Assembly: GCA_026008535.1 (NCBI GenBank)
Contig: BRKX01000007.1
Location: 6,037,001 to 6,101,000 of the forward strand
From: Perilla frutescens
Taxonomy: Eukaryota > Streptophyta > Magnoliopsida > Lamiales > Lamiaceae
Length of the DNA: 64,000 nt
Direction of reading: 5' to 3'
The notes under the pieces were generated by a model. That model made no database searches, was not told the origin of the DNA, and was given only the letters and a program-made list of their open reading frames with translations. This document shows positions 47,225 through 59,886 of this stretch, piece by piece. The position numbers were made by a program, and so were the translations under genes. The first letter of the stretch is position 1, and the number at the start of each line of letters is the position of its first letter.

Positions 47225-48939
47225 TAGGGTTGTGTATGATATCGTAAGTTGGATGATGTCATTGAATTAAATTCATGGCCGCGCCATTGCTTTCAAGTGA
47301 AGCCGTCGCATTGAATTTTCTTAATTAGTTGACGATTAGCATTTATGTGTCATTTGTGTGATATTGCACAAAATTAAAAATTACTTAGATTGCACCCTCT
47401 AAGTATAATTTTAATTCTCTGATTATTTTGCCTTTTAATTCTGATAAAACCATATCGGAAGAAGAAGCACCGATGAAAACATGCACGCATAGAAAATTCT
47501 TGTCGGCACAAATGGATAAATTTGAAAAGTCATTGAGGTTTTTTGTCTGTTATAAGAGACAGCTCATAACTTTGAAGTAAAATATAGTTTGTTATTGTAT
47601 TATATATACTATAAAACACAAGCTCCAATGAATAAAAAATAAAAAAATTGTTAAAAAATATATATAATCTTCACGGATCCAACCACCCATTCCAAAGATT
47701 AATTTCTTTGGAATTTTATTGGAATCATGTAATTAAATGGTTTTTTCGTCATTAAGTATAACATGCATGTGTATAGTTATAACACTAGGTAGTTTATTTT
47801 TATTGCAGCTAAGTTTTATATGTTTACCGTTCGAGCTCAATTAAGCTCATTACGACTGCAAGTTTGGGGTGATCCAAGATACGGAAGACTCTTGAATAAT
47901 GCATTTAATTAGTTAAAAGTTAATTATCGTTGTTCAATTATGTTGTTATTTTTTGTCAATTATATTAAACTTGGTAATGTATAACTTATCAGTTAAAAAA
48001 AAAAAGCAGAAAATATGCAACAACATTCTCTTAGTTTAAATATTAAAATATACTTCGATTTTCCTTGTAATATATATATAATTATATATATATTATGATA
48101 TCCGATACAGGCCACCCAAATTATTTTTACTTCAATTTCTTTTTCAAAATCATTTTATCAGTAAAATTACTTAAAATATGACTAGTATTATACTGTCAAA
48201 CTGTATAATACACAATCTGAAGAGTACAAGAAACAGAAACTAGTAGAAAATAAATACAGGAAACTGAATTGAACCAAATTAAACAAACTGGAATCTGCAG
48301 ATTTTCCGCAAGTCGAGTTGAGAGGACCTCTCTCCACAAGATAAATACACCCGACTAGTTCTCACGGTCTGACTTGTTGTCCCTCAAAGATGAAATGGCT
48401 TTCATCCTTCCAGCAGTAACACCACAATTCTGGTAAGGCTCCGGCGAACTAGACAATGTCAGAAATGGGAAGCAAACACGAAAGAAGAACTACTGCTTAG
48501 ATGTGAGAGTGAATGAATGAGAAAGCTTCTGCATACTGGATTGTCCTATTTATAGGCATCATTCCTCCCCATCCTGGACTTTGGTACCTCTCAGTATATG
48601 CTCAGTACAACTGGTTCAGAAGAGAGCCTGGTGGTGCATTCATGTCTACTTTGCTGAGTCAATCTCTTTTTCATCTCCTGAAATCTTCTTACTAGATTTT
48701 CCACATTTGGGGGAGCATTCGTCAAGGCCATCTCTCGTTCTTGGTTCTCATTATTAGATTCCATCACTCTCTCTTTTCTTCTTTGCTCCTTATTTCTCTG
48801 TCGATGAGCTCGATCATGGGACGTGGGAACTGGGTCTACGTCTGGTTTTGTAGACTTTGTGTTCATAAACTACTTGAAGTAATAAAATATTGTTAGTAAT
48901 AATATTAATGTAAAATATATTATGAAAGGATGAATAAGG
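45899..48939. other. Gene-poor interval
   Basis: No host gene seen. 45940-46095 is the promoter side of the glucanase gene and includes a weak SINE-like stretch (GAATTCGAATTCCACG near 46033). 47190-47222 is an ATT microsatellite. 48591-48866 (minus strand) holds a 91-residue basic/acidic frame with NAPPNVENLVRRFQEMKKRL that could be a retroelement gag N-terminus, but it stands alone. CCTATTTATAGGC at 48545-48558 could be an LTR TATA box. Confidence 0.4.
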
Positions 48940-50810
48940 TGTTGGAAATTAAACCGGTCCGAAATGATTTCGGATCGAATAAAATCCGTCTTTTCGATCA
49001 AATTGAACTGGAGCGGAAGCGGTATAAATCAGACAATAGATCGTGATATAAAAATATAATATCCATGCGAATTAAATTTATTTAAAACTAAAGAAGAGAT
49101 AAAGAAAATACATTTTTCTATTAATTTCTCCTTTGAATCTTGAAGCTCGTAAACACCACGATCTTCCGATTCGATCCTCCCTTTGAACGGTAGTGAGTGG
49201 GCACCGAAATAAATCTATTAAGTTCCTAACTTAATTTTTCTACGATTATTTCAACACATGAAATTGTAGAATTAGGCTATAGTATTGGGATGATATTTAA
49301 TCTGAATTAAAATATGAACATTAGAAGAAGAGATAAAAGAGAAATAGCCTTTGAATTCCCAAATTATTCACGTCACACGTGAATGTCTCAACCAAATAGG
49401 CATGAATTGATTTTATCAATTCTTATGTATTTCTCTCCCAATTCCCTTACTAATTCACGTCTAACGTGATGTGTATCAGGCGTAAGGAATAATGGTTCTA
49501 TGATCTTCTTATATTTATAATCACAATTAGGTTAAATCCCAATACATATCAGTTTCCTATCTTAAACAGATTCAGAATCATAAAAGATAAGGAAACAAAT
49601 TAATAATTATCTCTAATAATTATTAATTATTACTAATATGTAAATATTATAAATATCTTATATTTATTTAATTCCTAGCACAGTCAAACTGTGGAATATC
49701 ATATATTCCCTAAATTAACTAATATTTACACATAAGCCCAAACTTTATGAAAACTTATTTTTCATAACACTTTAGGAACTTAAATATTATTATCAACCCG
49801 TCAATAATATAGGAAGGCGAATCGGGGACCATGGACCTATAATCAAGAGCTTCAATAAATCGAATAAATAATTAAACTCTTTAATTGATTTATTCAACTT
49901 ATTAATTCCAATATTATTCCACTAAAAATTCAGAATTGCACTCTATTTAATTATAGAACATATTTACTCTACGAATTTGAGCAGTCCATTGATTTAATCA
50001 TTTCATATGAATTAATCCTCCATAGATAATTCATAATTGAAGACAGGTAATATCCGTTAACCTCTTCAATTATTTCTTATCCTCATTTACCATTAATTCA
50101 CCAGTGAGCGATTAATTTATAACTGATTTATAAATTAGAGATCTCTAATCACTCAGTTCCAGAATTAACAAATGAGAGAATTATCTTTCTGCTTCTCAAA
50201 AGAAGGAATGGATTCCATATCTATAAATTACATTCCCAGCTATTTAATTCAAACGTGAATCTAAAATGCAAGTTTAGAGAATGTTGGCAAACAAACTTTA
50301 ACGACCAAATCAAGAATCACATTGAAATAAACAGGAGTCTATAATCACTCAGGATTAAGATTATTCATATATGATCATCTTGTGATTTAATTTAATATTC
50401 CTTTTCTTTAACAGAATTTGAAGGAATAATTAAATTAAATCGGTCCAAGTCCTATATGATCATATCATATATAAATGCACCCAACTGGATGTCTCCACAT
50501 CAACGGTCTGGATAAAACGGTCACATTCATAATGTCATTGGGCTGCATTAGTGACATTTTAATTAAAGATCCCATACTTTAATTTAAATTCGTCACGGAC
50601 TTCATTTTTAGTTTATTTTCCATAATCTTAATCCTCTTATATATAACACTTATATACTAAGATTATGGTAACATTAAATAAACTAGGGATTTTCTGTGAT
50701 GTAAAATAAATGCATACAAAAAGCATATAAGTTCGAAAATAAATGTCGCTTTTATAAATAAGATAAAAACAATTCACAATTGCTTTAAGGGCACAATCCC
50801 CAACATAAGC
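48935..50810. mobile_element. Solo LTR, 1866 bp
   Basis: 48940-50805 begins TGTTGGAAATTAAACC and ends CAATCCCCAACA, so it has 5-6 bp inverted tips TGTTGG/CCAACA. The flanks TAAGG (48935-48939) and TAAGC (50806-50810) match at four of five bases. No open frame and no second copy were seen here. Length and tips fit a long-LTR copia family. Confidence 0.7.
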
Positions 50811-52447
50811 AGACGTAGCGAAGAATCCGATTTTCATAACTGGGTGACTTAATCATGTAGGAAGATCGGTGTGCCCATGATTGAGTGAACGAAGTCTAAA
50901 TTCCATTCTAGTTCAAATTCTAGAACCCTTTGTTATTTGATATTTCTTTTATTTACTTTTGTAGATTTACATTCCAATAAAGTGACAACACAATTCAAAG
51001 CCCCTTTGTGATTGGAGACCTGAAGTGAAACCGCATCGGTTCTCTGTGGGATCAATCCAACTCTTACCTAGTTATGCTCGTTGTGGGCACAAAACAACAC
51101 ATTTATTTTGATCGCGAAACGACCGCGTATCATAGGGTTACTTGAAAAATACCAAAATACCCTATCAAGTAAAAATACATAATATTTTTCTAACAATTCT
51201 AAGTTCAAGAGCTATTACAATAATATTAGATTTTTTTCTTTTCTGGATGGTATTCCTAAGGCGGGGTATCTTTTTGTATAATTATGGTGTCAGACAATGA
51301 TATATCAATTCATTGTTTGTGTGGCTAACATGTGAAGAACTAGTTTATCAATTATTGCACTACTCCACGCTAATTATTTTGATTGTGACATTGTTTACCT
51401 TTGATTTGATATTGATGTCACATCTTAGAACTTACTAAAATTTAGAATTGATTGTCGCGCAGTGCAGTGCTGGTCCCTCCTCAATTAACAAAATTTGCCT
51501 AAATTTCATAATAATGTGCATGAATTCTATTTTCGGTAAATTCTAAAGTAAGTCGAGTCAAATATATCCTTTAATTTTGCAGTCCATACGTGTTCCAGAC
51601 CCATTAAAATTTGGTTTTTTTTTTCTTTTTTTTTTTATTCACACCCAACTTAATGCTATTGAGGATTTTATTAGCCGATCGATAAATATTAGAAATAGCA
51701 ATAATTAATTTTAAATAGTAAAGGAGATGCGATGCCTCGACGTTAGAATTTACCTTCTATTTTCACTTTCAATGGCTGCCAAGTGTCCTGCCTCTATTAA
51801 ATTCGGTTATTTATACTTTACTTTTTTTACTTTGTCCATGATAAAAGTTTGGACCCAAAATTTCACTATAAAAATTTGAAATAAATGAGAATGCATGTCA
51901 CAAAGTACATTTCGATTTTAATTCCACAGGACATGCGTTAATTACTCCATTGCATACACATTATTATGGAATTTACCCGAGTAAAATATAGCTTTATTAG
52001 TTTTTAGATCGGGGACAACCGGAACGATAAATTTGGTCCCCCAATTTTCTAAAAGTTGTGACGTCAGAGACGATAATACCCTACTGGAAAGGGAAAACTC
52101 TTGTCTTCTTTCTTTTTTCTTTAGATCGCAAATATCATTAGTAGTTATCATTTTTATGTTTTTTTTTTTGGGCCCCTCCCTTACCCCTCCACATGGCTAG
52201 AGACACCAGCTGCTTGTCTTCTCTTTATTTTGTAGGTAGAGAGCACATCAACTTTTCCATAATTCTCATTTTCAGACATTGTTTTCTTCACCATGTTGCA
52301 TGACAAACATGATGTAGAAACACGAACATCACAGTCGCCTCACAATTTTATTTTATTTTTAATTTTTGTGGTGCATGAAATAAAAGAGATGACAAACATT
52401 TTTTTTCTATTAATAACAAAACAATGAGGTGGACTTGCGTGCAACAG
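50811..52447. other. Gene-free interval with a retroelement-like fragment
   Basis: 50830-51150 contains a CGGTTCTCTGTGGGATCAAT segment resembling the (complement of the) GTATCGTATCCACAGGGA motif of plant LTRs, suggesting an old LTR fragment. The remainder, 51150-52447, is AT-rich with no recognisable gene. Confidence 0.35.
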
Positions 52448-52985
52448 CGGTTATTTCTGCTTATTTCAGGCGTGCCACGTGGCCCCACGCGGGCGTGCCA
52501 CGTGGCACATGGTACTTTTTATTGTAGTTGGAATGATGATAGTATTAATCTCAGGTTGATACCTTTCTTTATCGTACTTGATACTTTTCTGCTTACCACA
52601 TGGTACTTTTTATTTTACCGAACTCGTGTTTTGCTTTCCTTTGCGAATTCTTGGAATGATGATTATTTTAGATTAATCTCAACACATACAATATAAAAAT
52701 TGAAAAAAAAAATCAGAATTTGAACTAAATAAACTTATAAAAATAACTAGCAGACCCCTTACTTTTTAATGATACAAATGGTACTTTTCGAATGTTTTGT
52801 GATACTTTTTAATAGAAAGGTTGGTACTCACTTTGGGCAGTTTTTTTTTATGGGTTGACCCAGTCAAAGCGGGTTGACCCGCGTTGACCGAGTCAAAGCG
52901 CGGGTTGACCCGCATTGACTGGGTCAAAAGCGAGTTTGACTGACCCGTCTCATATAGTGTTATTTGCATCATGATGCATGCAAGT
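52448..52985. mobile_element. Small relative of the 7918-10126 TIR element
   Basis: The left end CAGCGGTTATTTCTGC then TTATTTCAGGCG and the right end CCCGTCTCATATAGTGTTATTTGCA resemble the inverted ends of the 7918-10126 element. The interior has GGTACTTTTTAT and GATACTTTT motifs and five GGTTGACC/GTTGACC units (52850-52945), and no gene. The target duplication is unclear. Confidence 0.5.
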
Positions 52986-55900
52986 GTTTGCCCAAAACAA
53001 ATATTTATCTCATGATATATAGTGTCTTCATCCAATTGGGCCTTATGCGAACACGAGTTGGAAGCTTGGGCTTTGGATTGCTGCACTCTATCGTCATTGA
53101 TACAAATGATCTTGAAGAATATATGCGTTTTAATTAGGCTCAAACCGATTCAATATTCATCAGGCAACTTATTTATCTATTTATTTTTGTTGAGCTGCTT
53201 AAAATTTTTGTGAAATCTACACTCGTAATTAGCCTTCTACTCAGGGATAGAGAGACGGTATTGCAACCCTTGAATTTCGAAAAACTCGAAGGAGGGATTC
53301 AAAACTCCAGAATGTAAAATATAATTAACTACATCGAATTGATATCCCAAAATTTGAAATTTAAGCCTCAGATATAGGCCTCACCGTCGATATATCTTAG
53401 TCCAATTACTCCATTATATACAACAAGCATTTGGTGAGGGTTACAAATGAAAGCCTAGGATGAGGGATTTACAACCATACTCATATTGCATGGTAGCATT
53501 GCCCAAATTGTTCATAATTATATCAAAAAACTTGTGCACATTTTAACTAATAGAAAAAATAAGACAATGACTTATGTTAAATAGTGTAACGGGTCACAAT
53601 CCGTTAGACGAGTCTAATATATCCAAACCCCCTTAAAACGAACCCAGATACCCAAACCCTCCCATTTAAGCGCGGGCGTGTGAGAACCGTCCCCTTCCCC
53701 CCCCCCCCCCCAACAAATAAAACAAAAAATAAGAATTAAAAATTGAGAAAAAACTGAAAAAGAAAATATAAAAGGGGAGGGGGAGCATTGAGAAAAAAAT
53801 TGAAAAATAAGGGGAACCACCTTTATGGGTCTAATCAGATCCGCTTAACGGATCTCAATTCATTAGACAATCTCATTTGGAGATTTCAAAAACTAATGGT
53901 GTTAGCATTAAATGTGAATTTTATATATATATTTTGAATTGTTTAGAGGGCCCTTTTAATTTTTGAATAGTTTAGATGTGTTCACTCAATTAGATGTGAA
54001 TGTGCATATAGTTCGTGTGTTTATTTAGACATTTGTCCTAGTTTTCTGAACTTTAGTCAATGCCAAGAGAAGTTTTTTCTTCTTCTTGCAAATATATTGT
54101 AACTTGGAAAAGTTTCTTTGAAATTATTCCTAATTTCAAGCTAATCTGGTAGATTCTTCCGGAATTGAAATTTTCTATTACACTTTTTCATATTTCACTG
54201 CATGTTTTATTATCAAATTTATGATTTTAATAAAATTTATTATAAAATAAAAAGTAATTATAACATAAATAACCATATTCAACATTTATCAACAAAAATA
54301 TAAATTAAAAAATTATAAAACGTAATTTTGAAAAAAACAACTATAATAAGGAATTATTAATTGAAAACAAAAAATGACGTATCAAAAGATAATTAGGAAT
54401 CCTAGTTGGGTGGGGTGAACTCTAAAAACAATCATAAAATTAAAATAATTCACATAAAAATAAAATTGAAAAAAAAAACAAGAAAAACTCTTAATTCGAA
54501 AGCGTGACAGGAGAGAGTGCAATTTAATTAGTGTGCATGGCGAAAAGTAATAGCTTGTCAAACTTGTATTTGTGTATATTAGGAAGTTTAGGCATATAAT
54601 TACTGGAAGATAAGGAAAATTAGGCTACAATGGACATTTTCTACTTTCTAGATAATGATTCAAACTATACTAGAAAGAAAAATATATTAAGGTCGTCGAG
54701 TCCTTAACCTTTGACCAACGTTGACTTCGTCAATTGGCAAGGGATGTAATTATTTTTATTTTCTGCCCTTTAAAATGTAAACTATAGCAGTACACACATA
54801 CATATCGGATTTCCCTTGTCAGTCCGTATTACATCTCCTGTGTAATAACTATTTTTTTATTAATTTATCATAATTGAGAAATGATTAATTCTGAATAAAA
54901 ATTTGAAAAAAAATAAATCATAATAAATTAAAATAAAATAAATTGAAATAAAAAATACGTTTGGAACAGGGAATGTCACGGAAAATCTGAAATTGTAGAC
55001 AAATAGAAAATTCCTTAAATTCAACAGGTCGGATTCAGAATGTGGGAGAATCCTCCGTCTCAATATTTGTTATGTCTCACTATTAAATTTATTATTTTAA
55101 TAATATATATTATAAAAATAAAAAATTATAATTAATATAATCGATTTTAATTAACATTTATTACTAACAAAATTAATTGGTATAATTAACCCTGATTAAT
55201 AAATATAAATTTATACAAAAGTATAAGAACTTGAAATCGGAGAAAAAATAGCGATCGAAGTACTAATAAATTTGATAACGGGATACATTAGTAGACTAGA
55301 TGATCTTATTTGGCTCGAGAGATATACCATCTTTTGATCGAACTTATCCATTCATTATTTTTAGGGAGTATTGAAAATTCCAACAACAATCCTTTGACTG
55401 CAGAACTCAGATTGTTGCTGAAAATTCTAATTAAAGGGTTTTTCCTAGTTAGCTTAAATTTATTAATTATTAGCCTCGAATTAAATTCAAATTAAATTTG
55501 GTAACATATATGTCATTCTCATGTAGAAGAAGACTTGAGAAAAAGACAACTAGAAAGACTTCAATACTTCCAGTCCGCCGCGTTTGGCAGACATGACATT
55601 AATTTCCTATTTTTAACTTGTCAAGTTCAATATTTGACTTATCTATCTAGATTACATTTTTTGTATTCTCCAACTAATTACTATGTAAGAATTAGTCACA
55701 TAGGTCAAAGACTTAAAAAGTAGAAAACAAGAGCTAATTATATAGAGATTATTATCATGCACCGAATTTCGATATGAAAGTGACATCTATTACTAAAATA
55801 AACAAGTGATTTATATGGATGTTAATATCAGAGATGGGATCTACGTGTTGTACCAGTCCAATATTCTTATCTCATTCTTGTGTTCCACTATCAAACATAA

Positions 55901-57563
55901 TTCACAATTTTAATAATATTTATTATATAAATAGAATTTAAAATTTTAATATGTATATATGTGTGTGTACCTTAATTATGAAATAATTAATTATTGACAG
56001 GAATAATGAAAAATTAAATAATTAATAATTATTATATTAAAATAAGCCACGAAGATTGAATTTGAAAAAAAAAGTACAACTAATAATTAAATTCAAAATG
56101 AGATGTCAAGTTGGATACAAAATACTGACTAGAAGATCGGATTTGATGGCAAATTATATGTCAAGGTTGCATGTAGTGTGTCATCTGGCACACTATAGAC
56201 TTAATATGATACTATCGTGTGTTACAATAGACCTATTATGACAGAGAATATACTACATATATGGGTGTGTTATAGATTTTCCCTTGATTTGAAATTATTA
56301 AGCGATTGGTAGACTTAGAGTGTGTTCCCTTTACAAGCCATTGCCTAGCTATGAGTGGCGGGCTAGCTTAATTCAATCTATAGTTTACCTTTGACCACAT
56401 GAGATTTCATCGTAGTACTCTCTGTGTTACATTTTATTTTTTATCTTCAAATTTTTAGTTTTTGGTATTTTATCTATAATTTTTTTTTTTGTCATTTACT
56501 TTAATTTTAAAATTATTTATTAGGTGTTACCCCATCCAATTGGGGTTTTTAATTACTTTTTAACATTTAATATTTAGTTTTCAATTAATAAATCATTATT
56601 ATGGTTGATTATTTAAAAATTATATTTTTTTAATTTTTTAATACATTTTTTGTTGATAAAGTATTGAGTATGATTATTTATGTTATAATTAATATTTATT
56701 TTATAATGAATTTATTAAAATTATAAATTTGATAGAGTAAAACACGGAGTGAAATACGAAGGAATGAAACATGAAATTTGAACTGAGCATTGACATTGAA
56801 CTCACAAAATCACCAGCCCATCAAATTAGATACTCCCTCAATTTCGTTTCCGATTGATCCTTTTTATTCCAAATTTGACATTTCAATCTGTGCTCCAAGA
56901 TTAAATTTATAAATTTTTCTTCCATTTTTTTATCAATTTTAATTTATTATGTTTTAGTTTAGTTTTATGATTATTTTTCAGGGTTAACCCCATCCAATTA
57001 GGGTTTATAATTATTTTTTAATATTGAATTTTCAAAAAATTGATTATTATGGTTGATTATTTTAAAAATATGATTTATAATTTTTAAAATTTCAATCTTT
57101 TATTGATAAATATAACTATGTTGATTATATTATAGTTAATTTTTATTTTTGTAATATCTAATATGAAATTTGAAAATTTGATCGTGTAATACGGGTTGGA
57201 ACACCAAATTTGGAATGGAAGATCTCATCCCCTTTCGTTTTGATTATTTCATGTTTTTTTTTATCTAGAATTAACAATTAATTATAATGACCAATATACA
57301 CATCCATCATATATGACATAAAATCTTATTCAGTTATATTTTCCTAAAAAAAAAATAATATTTTCTCTCTCCATATATTTTTAGCGTTTGGGATAGGGTT
57401 AAAATTGAGAGAGAAAATGTGAAAATATATAAAACAACCTATATTTTGATACAAAATAAAAAAGTTAAAACAACAATCATAATAATGGAGGGGTGTATAT
57501 TGCGGCAACTACATATTAATTTCGCTTAACAATTTTATTCAATCACAAAGAGAGACCCTACGG
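52986..57563. other. AT-rich interval with MITE copies, no gene
   Basis: 53220-53560 resembles the interior of the foldback element at 43640-44192. 53580-53880 holds inverted AACGGATC/GATCCG motifs and a C homopolymer (53698-53710). 54190-54540, 56430-56780 and 56850-57230 are three copies of the dispersed CCCATCCAATTAGGG foldback family. No exon, tRNA or long frame was seen. Confidence 0.5.
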
Positions 57564-57568
57564 AACAC

Positions 57569-57854
57569 TATTGACATTCACATTCTCATGCAATCCCATG
57601 CAGCAGCAGCCCATGAGATCTAATATACAACAGCAGCTTTCATGCCACGTGTCCATGCATACCGCAACTCACTCTAGGACCATAGCTCTTGTTTTAGATA
57701 TTTTTGATGTATTTTGCTGCGTATTACACACGCATGATTGTATATAAATAAGTAATTGCTCTCTATTGCTTCTGTAATTGAGATAATTCTCTGAAATAAA
57801 ACTTTTGTTCCTCAAAGATATTTTCTTCATGAGTTTTTCACCGATTATCCAACA
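57569..57854 (-). repeat. Left (3'-side) LTR, inverted relative to the other
   Basis: On the plus strand it starts TATTGACATTC (TG mutated to TA) and ends GATTATCCAACA. On the minus strand, following the purine tract, it therefore reads TGTTGGATAATCGG first. The U3-like features (CCACGTGTCC, TATATAAATA at 57741-57750, AATAAA at 57795-57800) point rightward, against the element's own direction. This suggests that this LTR is the flipped one. Confidence 0.9.
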
Positions 57855-58920
57855 TCCCCCCCGCAAACTCAAGTCGGTGCACGTCCCCGAGATTGAGTTT
57901 GGACAGCAGAAGATGAAAACGAGGCCCAACGAGCGTTTTGGTGAATAAATCTGCAAGTTGAAGCTGTATAGACACATATAGAGGGAGAAGAAAGCCCTCG
58001 CGATAGTGATGTCGAGCGAAATGACAGTCTAAGTCGAGGTGCTTAGTCCTCTCATGGTAGACTTGATGTTGCGTAATCTGGATTGCTGCTTTGTTGTCAC
58101 AAAAGACTGGAATAGGACGCGGCACTGAAACGCGAAGATCATGAAGCATGTATGAAAGCCAAAGGAGCTCTTTGACAGTAAAACTCAGAGCGCGATATTC
58201 GGCCTCCGCGGTAGAAAGAGAGACCGTGGTTTGTTTCTTGCACTTCCATGAGATGAGACAGTGCCCAAGAAACACACAATACCCTGAAACAGAGCAACGA
58301 CTATCAATGCAAGCCCCCCAATTGGCATCGCAATAGCTGTCCAGCTTGAAATCAACGGATGGCCGATAATATAAACCCAGGGAAGGAGTGCCCTTTAGGT
58401 AGCGGAGAACATGCATAGCACCATCCCAGTGCACCTTAGTAGGGCAGTTGATGTATTGACTGAGTTGTTGGACTGCAAAAGCCACATCAGGTCTGGTAAG
58501 ATTCAAATACAAGAGCTTCCCAACAATTCTACGATAGGAATCTGGTTGTGCGAGGAGTTCCCCATGAGAATGTGATAAGATCATCCCAGGGGACAAAGGT
58601 GTGACAGTAGGTTTGCTGTCCAACAAACCAACTTCAGTTAACATGTCTAAAATGTATTTCCTTTGATTGAGGTATATCCCTTTCTTAGACCGAGCAACCT
58701 CCATCCCAAGGAAGTATTGAGCCTCCCCCAAGTCCTTAATAGTGAATTGATCATGCAAAGAAGCTTTAATAGCATGAATGACTTCAAGAGATGGACTAAG
58801 GAGGAGGATGTCGTCCACATAAACTAACAGAGCGGTAAAAGCAGATCCTTGACCCTTGAGGAAAAGACAATGATCATTATCAGATTGTTGAAAGCCAAGA
58901 GAATGAAGATGTTTACCCAA
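57838..58920 (-). pseudogene. copia RT (C-terminal) and RNase H
   Basis: 360 residues in the same frame as the two upstream segments. The RT catalytic YVDDILL is about residue 34, followed by IKDLGEAQYFLGME and the RNase H motifs STAEAEYRALS, FCDNKAAI and HLDLDCHFARHH. The last residues (AGGMLDNR) overlap the purine tract and the start of the LTR, as is common in copia. It is cut from the preceding part by a TAG at 58945-58947. Confidence 0.9.
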
Positions 58921-58944
58921 TTCAAGGTTCCACTCGCGGGAGGC

Positions 58945-59880
58945 CTATTTGAGACCATATAAACTCTTGCGCAATCGACAGACATCCCCAGGAGTCCCTT
59001 TGGTATAACCCTGAGGAAGAGTCATATAGATCTCATCAGTCAAGGAACCATGCAAGAAGGCATTGTTGATGTCTACTTGATGAAGATACCAGTGGAATTG
59101 GGCTGCTAAGGCAAAAAACAATCGAACAGTGACAGATTTGGCAACTGGAGAAAAAACCTCAGTATAATCAATCCCAAACTCTTGAATATAACCCTTAGCA
59201 ACTAGCCGTGCCTTATATCTCTCCACAGTGCCATCTGATTTTAACATTACCTTGAACACCCATTTAGATCCAATAGCATGCTTTCCTTTTGGTAAAGGCT
59301 GCAAGTCCCAGGTATGATTGGATTCAAGGGCTTCTAGTTCTTTGTTCATGGCCTCAATCCACTCCTCGTGAAGGCAAGCTTCCTTGTAGCTAGTAGGCTC
59401 CTTCACAGATCCAACACTCATGAGAAAAGCATGATAATGAGATGTAAATTTCCTTCCATTGTAATAAGGAAAAGTGACTGGGGAAAGAGAGTGTGCAAGA
59501 TTATTTTGACAAATATAATCTTGCAGATAAGCTGGTGTTCTTTTGAGTCGAGTACTCTTTCTGAGTACCTGAGGTGTAAGCTTTGGAGAAGAAGCACTAT
59601 GACTATCTCCAAGAGTCTTCTGAGGGCTGGAGATATGATCAGTACTGCGAGCAGGAGCTTGAGCATCAATAATAGGTGCAGACTCAAGTGTTGAGTCATT
59701 CAGAGGAACCTGTGCACCAATAGGTAGGCTAGGCTGAGAAAGCAATCTTGCGGATGGGAAATCATCATTAAATGATTGAAAAGGAAGAGTAATAGGGGCA
59801 GTTGCTTGAAGAGGGAAAATGTTAGGACAAAATATGACATCTCTACTGACAGAGACAGTCTTGCTATGAAGATCATACAA
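58945..59880 (-). pseudogene. copia integrase tail and RT N-terminal part
   Basis: 311 residues: a variable Pro/Ser-rich linker, then the RT start (EWIEAMNKELEALESNHTWD, WVFKVMLKSDGTVERYKARL, QVDINNAFLHGSL, LRKSLYGLK). It ends at the TAG at 58945-58947, eight codons before the next segment and in the same frame, so a single nonsense change separates them. Confidence 0.9.
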
Positions 59881-59886
59881 GAGGAA

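Noticed and set aside
48591..48866. 91-residue minus-strand frame as a gene
   Set aside because: Basic/acidic low-complexity sequence with at most a weak resemblance to gag N-termini; no start context or neighbours to support it.
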